Made by a program: the position numbers and the translations under genes | Notes under the pieces: generated by a model | Seen by the model: only the letters and a program-made list of their open reading frames with translations | What the model was told of the DNA's origin: nothing | Databases searched by the model: none | DNA from: Lentibacillus sp. Marseille-P4043 | GTDB taxonomy: Bacteria > Bacillota > Bacilli > Bacillales > Amphibacillaceae | Assembly (NCBI RefSeq): GCF_900258515.1 | Contig: NZ_LT984884.1 | Span: 1,213,290-1,277,289, forward strand | Length of the DNA: 64,000 bases | Direction of reading: 5' to 3' | Shown here: piece by piece, positions 9,181 through 18,769 of the stretch | Layout: each line of letters begins with the position of its first letter | Numbering within the stretch: the stretch's first letter is position 1

Positions 9181-9201
9181 TGCTCTCCATACACCTTTAT
9201 A

Positions 9202-9231
9202 TTGAAATCGGCACCCATTTATCGCTATAAT
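9202..9231 (+). promoter_or_regulatory. Sigma-A promoter for the ywiB-like gene and argS
   Basis: TTGAAA at 9202-9207 and TATAAT at 9226-9231 separated by 18 bp, about 35 bases before the start codon and directly after tandem array 2. Confidence 0.65.
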
Positions 9232-9267
9232 AAGTAAATATCCGATTTTTAATGCAGGAGCGATTTT

Positions 9268-9708
9268 ATGGATGCACAACAAACCCGAGTTGCGATTGAA
9301 CTTCAGATGACCATTGAAGATAATGGGCAGATCGAGCAGACAACAACAAACGCAACTGGACTTTTATATAACCGCAACAATATGAATGTATTAACATATG
9401 ATGAACACCAAGAAAATAGCGACCCAATCAAAAATTTAGTGACCATACAACCGGAAAAGGTGAGCATTAAACGGACGGGGCCGGTTCAGATGCATCAGCA
9501 ATTTCGCTTGAACCAAACCTCTGAGAATGTTTTCCAACACCCGCATGGTAATATACATATGGAAACAGAAACAGAGAAAATAGATTACAACCCGCTAACC
9601 GCTACCAATCAGGGGCATTTAGCGATAACGTATACGGTGAGTCTAAATGGACAGGACGCGCGCAAGCATCAATTAACAATGGTTATGAAAGAGGAGGAAG
9701 CCCAATGA
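9268..9708 (+). CDS. DUF1934 / YwiB family protein
   Basis: A 146-residue protein of the YwiB (DUF1934) family, a small lipocalin-like beta-barrel family of unknown function that nearly always precedes argS in bacilli. The sequence alternates polar and hydrophobic residues, as expected for a beta-barrel, and has no signal peptide. AGGAG at 9256-9260 sets the ATG at 9268. Its stop overlaps the argS start by 4 bases (ATGA), so the two are translationally coupled. Coupling suggests, but does not show, a link with translation. Confidence 0.88.
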   Translation: MDAQQTRVAIELQMTIEDNGQIEQTTTNATGLLYNRNNMNVLTYDEHQENSDPIKNLVTIQPEKVSIKRTGPVQMHQQFRLNQTSENVFQHPHGNIHMETETEKIDYNPLTATNQGHLAITYTVSLNGQDARKHQLTMVMKEEEAQ

Positions 9709-11372
9709 ATGTATTAGCCCAAACAGAAGAAACGTTAAAACAGGAAATTGCAGAAGCAGTCATAAAGGCGGAACTAGCAACTAAAGAAGAACTGCCGCAA
9801 ATAATTTTGGAGAAGCCGAAAGACAAGTCCCATGGTGATTTTGCCTCAAATATTGCGATGCAGCTTGCACGAATTGCGAAAAAGGCACCACGGCAAATTG
9901 CGGAAGACATTGTGGCAAACCTGGATCAGACAAAAGCAGCAATTGAAAAAGTAGAAATTGCTGGGCCTGGATTCATCAACTTTTTTACCAAAAATGATTT
10001 TCTAAGTGAGCTTATCCCGACAATATTAGCAGCTAAAGATAATTACGGGAAAACGGATGCCGGACAGGGAGAGAAAATCCAAGTTGAATTTGTATCGGTG
10101 AATCCAACGGGTGATTTACATCTGGGCCATGCGCGCGGAGCAGCATTTGGTGATGTGCTTTGCAATGTATTGGATACAGCAGGCTACAGTGTTGAGCGGG
10201 AATATTATATGAATGACGCTGGTAAACAAATTGACAACCTAGCATTATCGGTTGAAGCGCGTTATTTGCAAGCTTTGAATATGGATGCTGAGATGCCGGA
10301 GGATGGTTATCGCGGGAAAGATATTATTGAAATCGGGGAAAAACTTGCTGAAGAATATGGCGATAAATGGGCAAACACAGATAAAGCAGAACGTCTGGAC
10401 TTTTTTAAGGAATATGGTTTGGAATATGAAATGGGTAAAATAAAAAAAGACTTAGCTGACTTTCGTGTCTATTTTGACAGCTGGTTTTCTGAGCGATCTT
10501 TATATAAAGAAGACAAAATTACAGATGCATTAAATACGTTGGAGCAAGGCGATTATATTTATGAAAAAGATGGGGCAACATGGTTCCGCTCAACGGACTT
10601 TGGTGATGATAAAGATCGTGTGTTGACTAAACAGGATGGAAATTATACGTATCTAACTCCGGATATCGCTTACCATCAAAATAAACTAGAACGTGGCTTT
10701 GATAAAATTGTGAATGTGTGGGGTGCTGACCATCACGGCTATATTCCGCGGATGCGTGCAGCGATTCAAGCGCTTGGCTATGACAAAGATAAGTTAGATG
10801 TCAAGATCATTCAAATGGTTAACTTATTTGAAAACGGCGAAAAACTGCGCATGAGTAAACGGACAGGTAATGCTGTTGCGCTGCGTGAATTAATGGACGA
10901 AGTTGGTGTTGATGCCGTACGTTATTTCTTTGTCACTCGTTCAAATGATTCACAGCTTGACTTTGATTTAAATTTGGCACGTTCACAGTCCAATGATAAC
11001 CCTGTTTATTATGTCCAGTATGCACATGCACGGATTTGTACTATGTTAAAACAGGCTGAAGAAAAAGGTTTGTCTGCTGAGGGCTATGACGCGATTTTGT
11101 TAACGGCTGAAAAGGAAATGGACCTATTGAAAAAATTAGGTGCGTTTCCACAAACAATTGCTGATGCTGCAGCAAAGGCAACACCACATAAGGTGACACA
11201 ATATATCTTTGACCTGGCTTCATTATTGCATAGCTTTTACAATGCCGAAAAAGTGTTAGATCCGGAAAACCCAGAACGCACAAAGGCACGCATCGCACTA
11301 ATGAAAGCCGTCCGCATTACCATTGCCAACGGTCTGAAAATAATTGGTGTAACCGCACCGGAAAAAATGTAA
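9705..11372 (+). CDS. argS: Arginyl-tRNA synthetase
   Basis: Class I aminoacyl-tRNA synthetase charging tRNA-Arg. The 555-residue product begins with the Add-1 tRNA-recognition domain (about 1-110). The HIGH motif appears as HLGH at 139-142 within [17 protein letters not shown], and the KMSKS-like loop as LRMSKRTGN near 383. The C-terminal DALR anticodon-binding domain runs from about 440. Length and motifs are normal. The start overlaps the upstream ywiB-like gene by 4 bases, with GAGGAGG upstream of the ATG inside that gene's end. A hairpin terminator follows at once. Confidence 0.97.
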   Translation: MNVLAQTEETLKQEIAEAVIKAELATKEELPQIILEKPKDKSHGDFASNIAMQLARIAKKAPRQIAEDIVANLDQTKAAIEKVEIAGPGFINFFTKNDFLSELIPTILAAKDNYGKTDAGQGEKIQVEFVSVNPTGDLHLGHARGAAFGDVLCNVLDTAGYSVEREYYMNDAGKQIDNLALSVEARYLQALNMDAEMPEDGYRGKDIIEIGEKLAEEYGDKWANTDKAERLDFFKEYGLEYEMGKIKKDLADFRVYFDSWFSERSLYKEDKITDALNTLEQGDYIYEKDGATWFRSTDFGDDKDRVLTKQDGNYTYLTPDIAYHQNKLERGFDKIVNVWGADHHGYIPRMRAAIQALGYDKDKLDVKIIQMVNLFENGEKLRMSKRTGNAVALRELMDEVGVDAVRYFFVTRSNDSQLDFDLNLARSQSNDNPVYYVQYAHARICTMLKQAEEKGLSAEGYDAILLTAEKEMDLLKKLGAFPQTIADAAAKATPHKVTQYIFDLASLLHSFYNAEKVLDPENPERTKARIALMKAVRITIANGLKIIGVTAPEKM

Positions 11373-11373
11373 A

Positions 11374-11415
11374 CATGTCTCCCTATCCTTTATTAAGGTG
11401 GGGAGACATTTCTTT
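11374..11415 (+). terminator. Rho-independent terminator after argS
   Basis: ATGTCTCCC at 11374-11382 pairs with GGGAGACAT at 11400-11408, followed by TTCTTTT. It begins two bases after the argS stop. Confidence 0.85.
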
Positions 11416-11429
11416 TGGCTTTTTTAAAT

Positions 11430-11640
11430 AAAGGCTGTTTTTTACACAATAGATATAAAATGAGACATAGTGTTTTATTGATTGGTGCCTCACTCCTACC
11501 ACTCCGAAATTTGAACTTGCCTGTATAGCTAGGTTGCAACTTACCTGTGTCAGATTGGGAAAAGCGAAGTGTATTTCCGTAGCGGCAATCAGTGCACAGT
11601 TTCTAACCACCACCAAATTAAAAATCAACAAACATTACAA
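11430..11640. repeat. Fragments of the modular intergenic repeat family
   Basis: Contains a block with ACACAATAGATATAAAATG (about 11450) and a core with AAAGCGAAGTGTATTTCCG (about 11555-11575) followed by a TCAGTGCACAGTTT block. The same blocks recur near 18790, 19460-19507, 26226-26260 (reverse) and 35975. No gene is supported in 11416-11785; the rest is A+T-rich sequence with no clear signal. Confidence 0.7.
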
Positions 11641-11785
11641 AAAAGAGCCTTATTTAAAAAGAATCTCAAAAAGCCAGCAAATGATAATTAGTACATCCCC
11701 CTTGTTAACACAATCCACATTACCTTGATTCCACCCATTTATTTGAATATGCTCTTTAAAAAAATGACAATTGTAAAAAAATATG

Positions 11786-11814
11786 TTGACTGAATGATCA
11801 TTCACATTTAAAGT
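11786..11814 (+). promoter_or_regulatory. fadF promoter with FadR-type palindrome
   Basis: TTGACT at 11786-11791 and a -10-like TAAAGT at 11809-11814 with 17-bp spacing. The spacer holds the perfect palindrome TGAATGATCATTCA at 11791-11804, which matches the core of Bacillus FadR operators (TGAATGA-TCATTCA). FadR is a TetR-type repressor released by long-chain acyl-CoA, so the site would block polymerase when fatty acids are scarce. The regulator gene is not identified by this. Confidence 0.68.
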
Positions 11815-11912
11815 AGTAGTATAACCTTTTTAAAGGAGACATAAGGCGTTTAATTTTCCGAAAAATGCAATCGCTGTCATTTTCGGCTATAATAAACAAA
11901 GGGGGAGCGGGA

Positions 11913-14018
11913 ATGGATACGTTTTTGCTGATAAATGCAATTGTGTTCACAGTTGTCGTTATCTATGGATTATATTTATTCGGTAGAGTAATAGCAACGC
12001 GGACAGCATATATCAAACTGGGAAAAAAATCAGTATTTGATGGGGAAATTAAAGAGCGTTTGCGGAGGATTGGCAAAATTGTTTTTGGCCAATCAAAGCT
12101 GTTAAAGGATAAAAAATCCGGCATCATGCATGTCATGATGTTCTATGGATTTTTACTAGTCCAATTTGGTGCCATTGATATGTTTGTCAAAGGGTTGGCA
12201 CCTGGTAAGCATTTACCATTTGGATTGTTCTATCCTGGTTTTACATTTTTCCAAGAACTTGTCACGTTAATGATCTTGGTAGCCGTAGCGATTGGTTTTC
12301 ACCGCCGCTATGTTGAAAAGCTTGTTCGCCTAAAACGCGGATTTAAAGCTGGACTTGTACTTATATTTATTGGAACGTTAATGCTATCTGTTCTAGTAGG
12401 TAACGGGATGGCACAAATCTGGCATGGTCATGAGGCAACATGGTCAGAGCCAGTTGCTAGTTTGATAGGTATGGGCTTTGGCTGGATGTCACCGGCTGCA
12501 GCTGCTGTTGTATTCTACTTAGCTTGGTGGGTTCATGCGATCACAATCCTGACATTTTTAGTGTATGTGCCACAATCAAAACACGCACACTTAATTGCAG
12601 CACCAATCAATGTGTTCTTAAGTAAACGTGTTCCGGGAAAACTTAAGAAACTGGATTTTGATATTGATGAAGATGCCGAAGAAAGTGAAGAAGAAATTTC
12701 CTTTGGTGTTGGAAAAGTAGAAGATTTTGAGCAATACCAAATGATTGACTTTTACGCGTGTGTGGAATGTGGCCGTTGTACAGATGTATGTCCGGCTGCG
12801 GGTACTGGAAAAATGCTTTCGCCGATGGATTTAATGGTTAAAATTCGTGACCATCTAACTGAAAAAGGTGCTGCAGTCACTGGTAAATCACCATGGGTAC
12901 CATCCTATGCTTTTTCAAACACAAAAGGAAATCAAATTGCGAATTCAGAAGCGGCAGCAAGTGTCGAAAGTGTTAGCCTAATCGGTGACGTTATTACAGA
13001 AGAAGAACTTTCTGCTTGTACAACGTGTCGTAACTGTGAAGATGCTTGTCCTGTTATGAATGAGCATGTTGATAAAATTATTGACTTGCGCCGTTATTTA
13101 GTAATGACGGAAGGGAAAGTAAATCCAGACGCGCAACGTGCAATGATGAACATTGAGCGTCAAGGAAATCCGTGGGGTCTATCGAAAAAAGATCGTATTA
13201 AATGGCGTGAATTAGATGAATCTGTTTATATTCCAACAATGAAAGAATTGAAAAAGGAAGATAAAGATTTTGAATACTTATTCTGGGTAAGTTCGATGGG
13301 TGCATATGACAATCGCAGTCAAAAAATTGCACTTGCTTTTGCAAAACTAATGAACAAAGCAGGAATAAGTTTTGCAATATTAGGTAACAAAGAAGCAAAT
13401 TCAGGTGATACGGCTCGTCGCATCGGAAATGAATTTTTATTCCAGGAAATTGCTGAGAAGAATATTAAGGAATTTGAAAAGCATGATGTGAAAAAGATCG
13501 TTACAATTGATCCGCATGCTTATAATATTTTCAAAAATGAGTATCCTGATTTTGGCTTTGAGGCTGAGGTTTACCATCATACACAAATGCTCTTTGATCT
13601 TGTGATGAATGGAAAACTTTCACCTAAGAAGGAAATTAGGGAAAGGCTCACATATCATGATTCCTGTTACTTAGGAAGATACAATGGTGTTTATGATCCG
13701 CCAAGAGAAATTCTGAAGTCTATCCCAGGACTTGAGCTTGTTGAGATGGACCGCAGCCGCGAAAATGCGATGTGCTGTGGTGCTGGTGGTGGATTAATGT
13801 GGAGTGAGGAAACGACGGGTAGTCGGATTAACGTTTCTCGCACAGAGCAAGCTATGGCGGTTCAACCATCGATGATTTCGAGTGCGTGTCCATATTGCTT
13901 AACAATGTTGAGTGATGGTACGAAAGCGAAAGAGGTTGAGGAAGATATCAGTACAATGGATGTTGCAGAAATTCTTGCACTGTCCGTACTTGTTGAAGAA
14001 GAAGTGAAAACTGCTTAA
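11913..14018 (+). CDS. fadF: Iron-sulfur membrane electron-transfer protein FadF-like
   Basis: Related to Bacillus subtilis FadF (YwjF), thought to pass electrons from acyl-CoA dehydrogenase/ETF to the membrane quinone pool. The 701-residue protein has several N-terminal membrane helices (first at about 3-26; region to about 250 resembles the NarI-like cytochrome domain). Two ferredoxin clusters follow: CVECGRCTDVCP near 283 and CTTCRNCEDACP near 369. Two CCG-type domains follow (HDSCYLGRY and MCCGAGGG near 620, ACPYCLTML). The start is the ATG at 11913 after GGGGGAGCGG; an in-frame ATG 48 bases upstream lacks a ribosome site. Monocistronic, with a FadR-like operator and its own terminator. 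Exact acceptor is inferred. Confidence 0.87.
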   Translation: MDTFLLINAIVFTVVVIYGLYLFGRVIATRTAYIKLGKKSVFDGEIKERLRRIGKIVFGQSKLLKDKKSGIMHVMMFYGFLLVQFGAIDMFVKGLAPGKHLPFGLFYPGFTFFQELVTLMILVAVAIGFHRRYVEKLVRLKRGFKAGLVLIFIGTLMLSVLVGNGMAQIWHGHEATWSEPVASLIGMGFGWMSPAAAAVVFYLAWWVHAITILTFLVYVPQSKHAHLIAAPINVFLSKRVPGKLKKLDFDIDEDAEESEEEISFGVGKVEDFEQYQMIDFYACVECGRCTDVCPAAGTGKMLSPMDLMVKIRDHLTEKGAAVTGKSPWVPSYAFSNTKGNQIANSEAAASVESVSLIGDVITEEELSACTTCRNCEDACPVMNEHVDKIIDLRRYLVMTEGKVNPDAQRAMMNIERQGNPWGLSKKDRIKWRELDESVYIPTMKELKKEDKDFEYLFWVSSMGAYDNRSQKIALAFAKLMNKAGISFAILGNKEANSGDTARRIGNEFLFQEIAEKNIKEFEKHDVKKIVTIDPHAYNIFKNEYPDFGFEAEVYHHTQMLFDLVMNGKLSPKKEIRERLTYHDSCYLGRYNGVYDPPREILKSIPGLELVEMDRSRENAMCCGAGGGLMWSEETTGSRINVSRTEQAMAVQPSMISSACPYCLTMLSDGTKAKEVEEDISTMDVAEILALSVLVEEEVKTA

Positions 14019-14064
14019 AGGGGTAGTTCAAAAAGTCCTTATCCTTCTTTTGGAACACACGCAC
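14019..14064 (+). mobile_element. Miniature internally deleted MITE, copy 2, target duplication TTAA
   Basis: A 46-bp remnant beginning AGGGGTAGTTCAAAAAGTCC and ending GGAACACACGCAC, flanked by TTAA at 14015-14018 and 14065-14068. Ends match the larger copies at 8617-8772 and 59684-59899. The left TTAA contains the fadF stop codon, so insertion was exactly at the gene's end. Confidence 0.65.
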
Positions 14065-14122
14065 TTAAACAGATGTTTGCCGGGCGCTTCGAAAGTCCAC
14101 AGTGAATCGTTAAAGTAAAATT

Positions 14123-14155
14123 GGAGGGGTGTCGTAACAGAGCCCCTCTCCTTTT
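14123..14155 (+). terminator. Terminator after fadF
   Basis: GGAGGGG at 14123-14129 and CCCCTC at about 14143-14148 form a G+C-rich stem with a 12-base loop, followed by TCCTTTT. Confidence 0.65.
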
Positions 14156-14167
14156 CAAAGCCTATAG

Positions 14168-14218
14168 TGAGCGAGCGTTCAATCAATAAAAGTAAGCGTT
14201 ATCAAAGTTTGCTAGAAT
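14168..14218 (+). promoter_or_regulatory. Control region of the thiolase operon: cre site, possible FadR box, extended -10
   Basis: AGTAAGCGTTATCA at 14191-14204 matches the CcpA consensus TGWAANCGNTNWCA at all but its first base. Just upstream, TGAGCGAGCGTTCAATCA (14168-14185) is a weaker match to the FadR consensus. An extended -10 (TGCTAGAAT, 14210-14218) follows the cre site, so bound CcpA would cover the promoter. This would repress beta-oxidation under good sugar supply. The FadR part is tentative. Confidence 0.55.
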
Positions 14219-14254
14219 AGAAGGACATTACATTTTGAAAGGAATGGTTTAATC

Positions 14255-15442
14255 ATGAGAAAAACTGTTATCGTTTCAGGGGCACGAACACCATTTGGTA
14301 AATTTGGCGGTGCATTGAAATCATTTACCGCAGCCCAACTAGGTGGCAAGACAATTCGTGAGGCATTAGATCGTGCTGGTTTATCAGAATCAGAGATTGA
14401 TGAAGTGATTATGGGAACTGTATTGCAAGGGGGTCAGGGGCAAATTCCGTCACGTCAGGCAGCCCGTGAAGCAGGCATTCCATGGGAGGTAAAAACTGAA
14501 ACGATTAATAAAGTGTGTGCATCAGGTCTTCGCAGTGTAACATTGGCAGATCAATTGATTCGTCTAGGTGATGAAGAAGTGATCGTCGCTGGCGGGATGG
14601 AAAGCATGAGCAATGCACCATACTACTTGCCAGATGCACGCTGGGGAAATCGTATGGGTGATAAGAAAGTAATCGATATGATGGTACACGATGGATTAAC
14701 ATGTTCATTTAAAGGGATCCACATGGGCAATTATGGAAATTCAACCGCAGAGGAGTTTGGTGTGACAAGGGAGCAGCAGGATGAATGGTCACTTCGCAGC
14801 CATCAACGGGCAGTTGAAGCAATCGAAACTGGTAAATTTGCCGAGGAAATAGTTGCATTAGAGGTTCCACAACGTAAAGGTGAACCAGTTGTCGTTGATA
14901 CAGATGAGGCACCGCGTAAAGATACAAGTATCGAGAAACTAGCAAAATTGCGTCCGGCATTTGCTCAAGATGGAACAGTTACGGCTGGGAATGCGCCTGG
15001 AGTTAATGATGGTGCATGTGCGTTTGTTGTCATGTCTGATGAAAAAGCAAAAGCTTTAGGCAAAGAAACAATGGCAACCGTTCTTGGTCATGCAGAGGTG
15101 GCAGTGGAAGCGAAGGACTTCCCACAAACACCAGGACTTGTAATTAATAAATTGTTAGAAAAAACAGGGTATACGAAAGATGATATTGATTTGTATGAAA
15201 TCAATGAAGCTTTCGCGGTTGTATCTTTGGCAAGTGGCCAAATAGCTGGTATTGATCCAGAGAAAGTGAACGTCAATGGTGGTGCAGTTGCCCTAGGTCA
15301 TCCAATTGGGGCTAGTGGCGCACGCATTATTTTAACTTTGATTCACGAACTAAAGCGCCGTGGTGGCGGATTAGGAATCGCAGCAATTTGTAGTGGCGGC
15401 GGCCAAGGTGACGCAATATTAATCGACGTACCAAAGCAATAA
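14255..15442 (+). CDS. Acetyl-CoA C-acetyltransferase (thiolase)
   Basis: Degradative or biosynthetic thiolase acting on acetoacetyl- or 3-ketoacyl-CoA, in the cytoplasm. The 395-residue protein has the acyl-enzyme Cys in [11 protein letters not shown] (residue 88), the His in [11 protein letters not shown] (349) and the second Cys in [11 protein letters not shown] (379), so all catalytic residues are intact. AAAGGAA precedes the ATG at 14255. First gene of a probable operon with 3-hydroxyacyl-CoA dehydrogenase and two acyl-CoA dehydrogenases, the same grouping as mmgA-mmgB-mmgC or fadA-type clusters. Chain-length preference cannot be read from the sequence. Confidence 0.93.
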   Translation: MRKTVIVSGARTPFGKFGGALKSFTAAQLGGKTIREALDRAGLSESEIDEVIMGTVLQGGQGQIPSRQAAREAGIPWEVKTETINKVCASGLRSVTLADQLIRLGDEEVIVAGGMESMSNAPYYLPDARWGNRMGDKKVIDMMVHDGLTCSFKGIHMGNYGNSTAEEFGVTREQQDEWSLRSHQRAVEAIETGKFAEEIVALEVPQRKGEPVVVDTDEAPRKDTSIEKLAKLRPAFAQDGTVTAGNAPGVNDGACAFVVMSDEKAKALGKETMATVLGHAEVAVEAKDFPQTPGLVINKLLEKTGYTKDDIDLYEINEAFAVVSLASGQIAGIDPEKVNVNGGAVALGHPIGASGARIILTLIHELKRRGGGLGIAAICSGGGQGDAILIDVPKQ

Positions 15443-15444
15443 CT

Positions 15445-15507
15445 GGGACATGGGGACAGGTCCCTTGTCCCAGCCAAAGCGGGACAACTAACCTGTCCCC
15501 ATGTCCC
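15445..15507. repeat. Perfect 17-bp inverted repeat between thiolase and dehydrogenase genes
   Basis: GGGACATGGGGACAGGT at 15445-15461 is the exact reverse complement of 15491-15507, with a 29-base loop that itself repeats GGTCCC and TTGTCCC motifs. GGGACA-rich palindromes of this type are widespread REP-like elements in Gram-positive genomes. In mRNA it would fold into a stable stem between two operon genes and may tune stability or partial termination; it has no T-run. Confidence 0.8.
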
Positions 15508-15527
15508 GAAAAGGGAGGAAATGGATA

Positions 15528-16379
15528 ATGGAGATTAACAAGGTGATGGTTATTGGTGCTGGGCAGATGGGTGCAGGTATTGCTCAAGTCTGTGCACAGT
15601 CTGGTTTTGATGTTTTATTAAATGATATGAACGAGCAGGCCCTTGATAAAGGGATGAAAAATATTGAGAAGTTATTAACACGTGCGGTGGAAAAAGAACG
15701 TATTACCGAATCGCAAAAGGTAGATACGCTAAATCGACTGCACCCGTCGACAACATTAGCCGATGCAGCAGACCGTGATGTCGTTATTGAGGCTGTTGTC
15801 GAAAATATGGATGTGAAGGCAAGCGTATTTTCAGAACTCGACAAAATTACACCAAAACATACGATTCTTGCGTCGAATACATCATCATTGCCAATCACAG
15901 AAATTGCTGCAACAACGAATCGACCAGAACAGGTAATTGGTATGCATTTTATGAATCCAGTTCCCGTGATGAAACTTGTTGAAGTTATTCGCGGTCTGCA
16001 AACGAGTGACGCAACTTATCAAACGATTGAAGACATGTCGGGAAAATTATCGAAAACATCGGTTGAGGTAAGCGATCTACCTGGTTTTGCAGCGAATCGT
16101 ATTTTAATGCCGATGATTAATGAGGCGGTGTTTGCGCTACATGAAGGCGTTGCATCAGTAGAAGATATTGACACGGTGATGAAGCTTGGCATGAATCATC
16201 CAATGGGACCATTAACATTAGCTGACTTCATTGGCTTGGATACATGCTTGTATATTATGGAAGTGCTTCATGAAGGCTTTGGTGATAGCAAATACCGTCC
16301 ATGTCCGTTACTGAGAAAATATGTGAACGCTGGCTGGCTTGGCAAAAAGTCTGGTCGCGGATTTTACCAATATAATTAA
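15528..16379 (+). CDS. 3-hydroxybutyryl-CoA / 3-hydroxyacyl-CoA dehydrogenase
   Basis: NAD-dependent oxidation of 3-hydroxyacyl-CoA, the beta-oxidation step before thiolysis. The 283-residue protein has a Rossmann glycine motif GAGQMGAG at residues 10-17 and the catalytic His in IGMHFMNPVP (140). A C-terminal helical dimer domain follows (from about 185, DLPGFAANRILMPMINEAV). The start is the ATG at 15528 after AAGGGAGGAAA; an in-frame ATG at 15501 overlaps the inverted repeat and has no ribosome site. MmgB/Hbd type by length and motif. Lies between thiolase and acyl-CoA dehydrogenase genes on the same strand. Confidence 0.93.
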   Translation: MEINKVMVIGAGQMGAGIAQVCAQSGFDVLLNDMNEQALDKGMKNIEKLLTRAVEKERITESQKVDTLNRLHPSTTLADAADRDVVIEAVVENMDVKASVFSELDKITPKHTILASNTSSLPITEIAATTNRPEQVIGMHFMNPVPVMKLVEVIRGLQTSDATYQTIEDMSGKLSKTSVEVSDLPGFAANRILMPMINEAVFALHEGVASVEDIDTVMKLGMNHPMGPLTLADFIGLDTCLYIMEVLHEGFGDSKYRPCPLLRKYVNAGWLGKKSGRGFYQYN

Positions 16380-16419
16380 TATGTTTACTAGCATGACATA
16401 CAGAAGAGGGGGCGAATGT

Positions 16420-17562
16420 ATGAATTTACATTTTTCCGAAGAACAGGAAATGATGCGAAAAATGGTGCGTGATTTTGCCCAAAAAGAAGTCGCACAAGAA
16501 GTAGATCGAATGGAGCGAGAGGACCGCTTTCCAAGGGAACTTATTAAGAAGATGGGCGAACTTGGGTTAATGGGTATCCCGATCCCTGAAGAATACGGTG
16601 GAAGCGGCATGGATTTCACGTCGTATATCATCGCCATTAATGAGCTGTCAAAAGTTAGTGCCACAATTGGTGTTATTTTATCTGTGCATACATCTGTTGG
16701 TACAAATCCTATCCGTTATTTTGGCAATGAGGAACAAAAGAAACAATATTTACCGAAACTAGCATCCGGCGAATACCTTGGCGCATTTGCTTTAACCGAG
16801 CCTGGTGCTGGGTCTGATGCCGCTAGTCTAAAGACGAAAGCAAAAAAAGACGGTGACACTTATATTTTAAACGGTTCGAAAGTGTTTATTACAAATGGCG
16901 GTGAAGCAGATACGTACATTACATTCGCCCGCACAGAAGACGAACAAGGAAACAGCAGTGTCAGTGCATTCATCGTGGAAAAGGATACACCGGGCCTTGT
17001 GATCGGGAAGAAAGAAAAGAAAATGGGATTACATGGTTCCAATACGGTACAGCTAAATTTTGACCAATGTGTCGTACCAAAAGAGCAACTGCTTGGCAAA
17101 GAAGGTGAAGGCTTTAAAATTGCCATGTCGAACTTAAATGTCGGGCGCATCGGTATCGCTGCCCAAAGCTTAGGCGTTGGTGAAGCAGCACTTGAATATG
17201 CTGTGAATTATGCAAAAGAGCGGGAACAATTTGGTAAGCCAATCGCCCATAACCAAGGAATTTCTTTTAAGTTAGCTGATATGGCAACAGAAGTCGAGGC
17301 TGCAAAACTATTAACCTATCATGCAGCATCACTCGTCCAGCAAAATATTCCTTGCAGCAAGGAAGCATCGATGGCCAAAATGTATGCATCAAAAACGGCT
17401 CGTCAAGCAGCAATTGAGGCTGTTCAAGTTTATGGTGGCTATGGGTATACAGAGGATTATCCAGTTGAACGCCTTTTCCGTGATGCAAAAATAACCGAAA
17501 TCTATGAAGGAACAAACGAAATTCAACACATTGTTATTTCAAGACATCTTTTACTTGATTAA
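16420..17562 (+). CDS. Acyl-CoA dehydrogenase (short/branched-chain type), first copy
   Basis: FAD enzyme that forms the 2,3-enoyl-CoA and hands electrons to ETF. 380 residues; conserved FAD/substrate blocks [11 protein letters not shown] and [14 protein letters not shown] are present, and the catalytic base is Glu 363 in [10 protein letters not shown]. The start is the ATG at 16420 ([12 protein letters not shown]); upstream in-frame codons overlap the previous gene and lack similarity. It is followed 12 bases later by a close paralogue, so the pair likely arose by duplication and specialised for different acyl-CoAs. Confidence 0.92.
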   Translation: MNLHFSEEQEMMRKMVRDFAQKEVAQEVDRMEREDRFPRELIKKMGELGLMGIPIPEEYGGSGMDFTSYIIAINELSKVSATIGVILSVHTSVGTNPIRYFGNEEQKKQYLPKLASGEYLGAFALTEPGAGSDAASLKTKAKKDGDTYILNGSKVFITNGGEADTYITFARTEDEQGNSSVSAFIVEKDTPGLVIGKKEKKMGLHGSNTVQLNFDQCVVPKEQLLGKEGEGFKIAMSNLNVGRIGIAAQSLGVGEAALEYAVNYAKEREQFGKPIAHNQGISFKLADMATEVEAAKLLTYHAASLVQQNIPCSKEASMAKMYASKTARQAAIEAVQVYGGYGYTEDYPVERLFRDAKITEIYEGTNEIQHIVISRHLLLD

Positions 17563-17574
17563 GGGGGACAAAAA

Positions 17575-18714
17575 ATGAATTTTCAACTAACCGACGAACA
17601 AGAAATGCTACGTAAAATGGTCCGTGATTTTGCCAAAAAGGATGTAGAACCAACCGCCGCAGAACGTGATGAAGAAGAACGTTTTGACCGCGAACTGTTT
17701 GATAAAATGGCGGAACTTGGCCTAACAGGAATCCCATGGCCTGAGGAATATGGTGGAATTGGTGCGGATTTTGTCAGTTACGTTATTGCGGTAGAGGAAT
17801 TGTCGCGTGTATGTGCATCAACTGGTGTTACACTATCAGCACACCTATCACTTTGTAGCTGGCCAATTTATAAATATGGAAATGAGGAACAAAAGAAAAC
17901 ATTTTTACATCGTCTAGCAACAGGCGAAGCATTAGGAGCCTATGCATTATCTGAGCCTGGTGCAGGTAGTGATGCAGCATCGATGAAAACAGTTGCGAAA
18001 AAAGATGGCGACCATTACGTGCTAAATGGTAATAAAGTATGGATTACCAATGGTGGTGTAGCGGACATTTATATCGTTTTTGCCAAAACAGATCCAGATG
18101 CTAAGCATAAAGGGGTTAGCGCATTTATTGTCGAAAAAGGTACAGAAGGATTTACGTTTGGTAAAAAAGAAAAGAAATTAGGCATACGGTCATCACCGAC
18201 AACGGAATTGATTTTTGAAAACTGCCGCGTACCTAAAGAAAATATGCTTGGTGCGGAAGGTGAAGGCTTTAAAATTGCCATGACTACCCTTGATGGCGGA
18301 CGAAACGGAATTGCAGCACAAGCATTGGGAATTGCCCAAGGTGCACTTGATGCAGCGGTTGACTATGCAAAAGAACGCGAACAATTTGGTAAACCAATCG
18401 CCCGTAATCAGGGGATTTCATTCAAACTAGCTGACATGGCAACAGAAGTCGAAGCTGCTCGTCTATTAACGTATCAAGCGGCATGGCTAGAATCAGAAGG
18501 CTTGCCATACGGAAAAGCATCCGCAATGTCAAAATTGTATGCTGGTGATGCGGCCATGCGCACAACTGTTGAAGCAGTGCAAGTCTTCGGCGGCTACGGC
18601 TACACGAAAGATTATCCAGTTGAACGTTACATGCGTGATGCAAAAATCACCCAAATCTATGAAGGAACAAACGAAGTACAACGAGTCGTTATCGGTAGAA
18701 TGCTAACCAAATAA
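17575..18714 (+). CDS. acdA: Acyl-CoA dehydrogenase, AcdA-like, second copy
   Basis: A 379-residue acyl-CoA dehydrogenase, paralogous to the preceding gene over its whole length (shared [23 protein letters not shown] start). It has the [13 protein letters not shown] block, [14 protein letters not shown] and catalytic Glu 363 in [19 protein letters not shown] precedes the ATG at 17575. Bacillus subtilis acdA lies in this chromosomal region next to fadF and rpoE, so symbol assignment follows position and sequence. Last gene of the operon; no terminator is obvious, as a repeat-filled gap of about 860 bases follows. Confidence 0.9.
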   Translation: MNFQLTDEQEMLRKMVRDFAKKDVEPTAAERDEEERFDRELFDKMAELGLTGIPWPEEYGGIGADFVSYVIAVEELSRVCASTGVTLSAHLSLCSWPIYKYGNEEQKKTFLHRLATGEALGAYALSEPGAGSDAASMKTVAKKDGDHYVLNGNKVWITNGGVADIYIVFAKTDPDAKHKGVSAFIVEKGTEGFTFGKKEKKLGIRSSPTTELIFENCRVPKENMLGAEGEGFKIAMTTLDGGRNGIAAQALGIAQGALDAAVDYAKEREQFGKPIARNQGISFKLADMATEVEAARLLTYQAAWLESEGLPYGKASAMSKLYAGDAAMRTTVEAVQVFGGYGYTKDYPVERYMRDAKITQIYEGTNEVQRVVIGRMLTK

Positions 18715-18769
18715 CACTATGAATACAGCACTACTAAGGTTGTTTTCTAAAGATTGGGACTGCGATTAC

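Noticed and set aside
8862..9237. ORFs reading as ENINPRTKTSTRERKHQP repeats over array 2
   Set aside because: Same cause: a stop-free 20-bp unit read in successive frames. No start signal, and the unit is shared with non-coding arrays.
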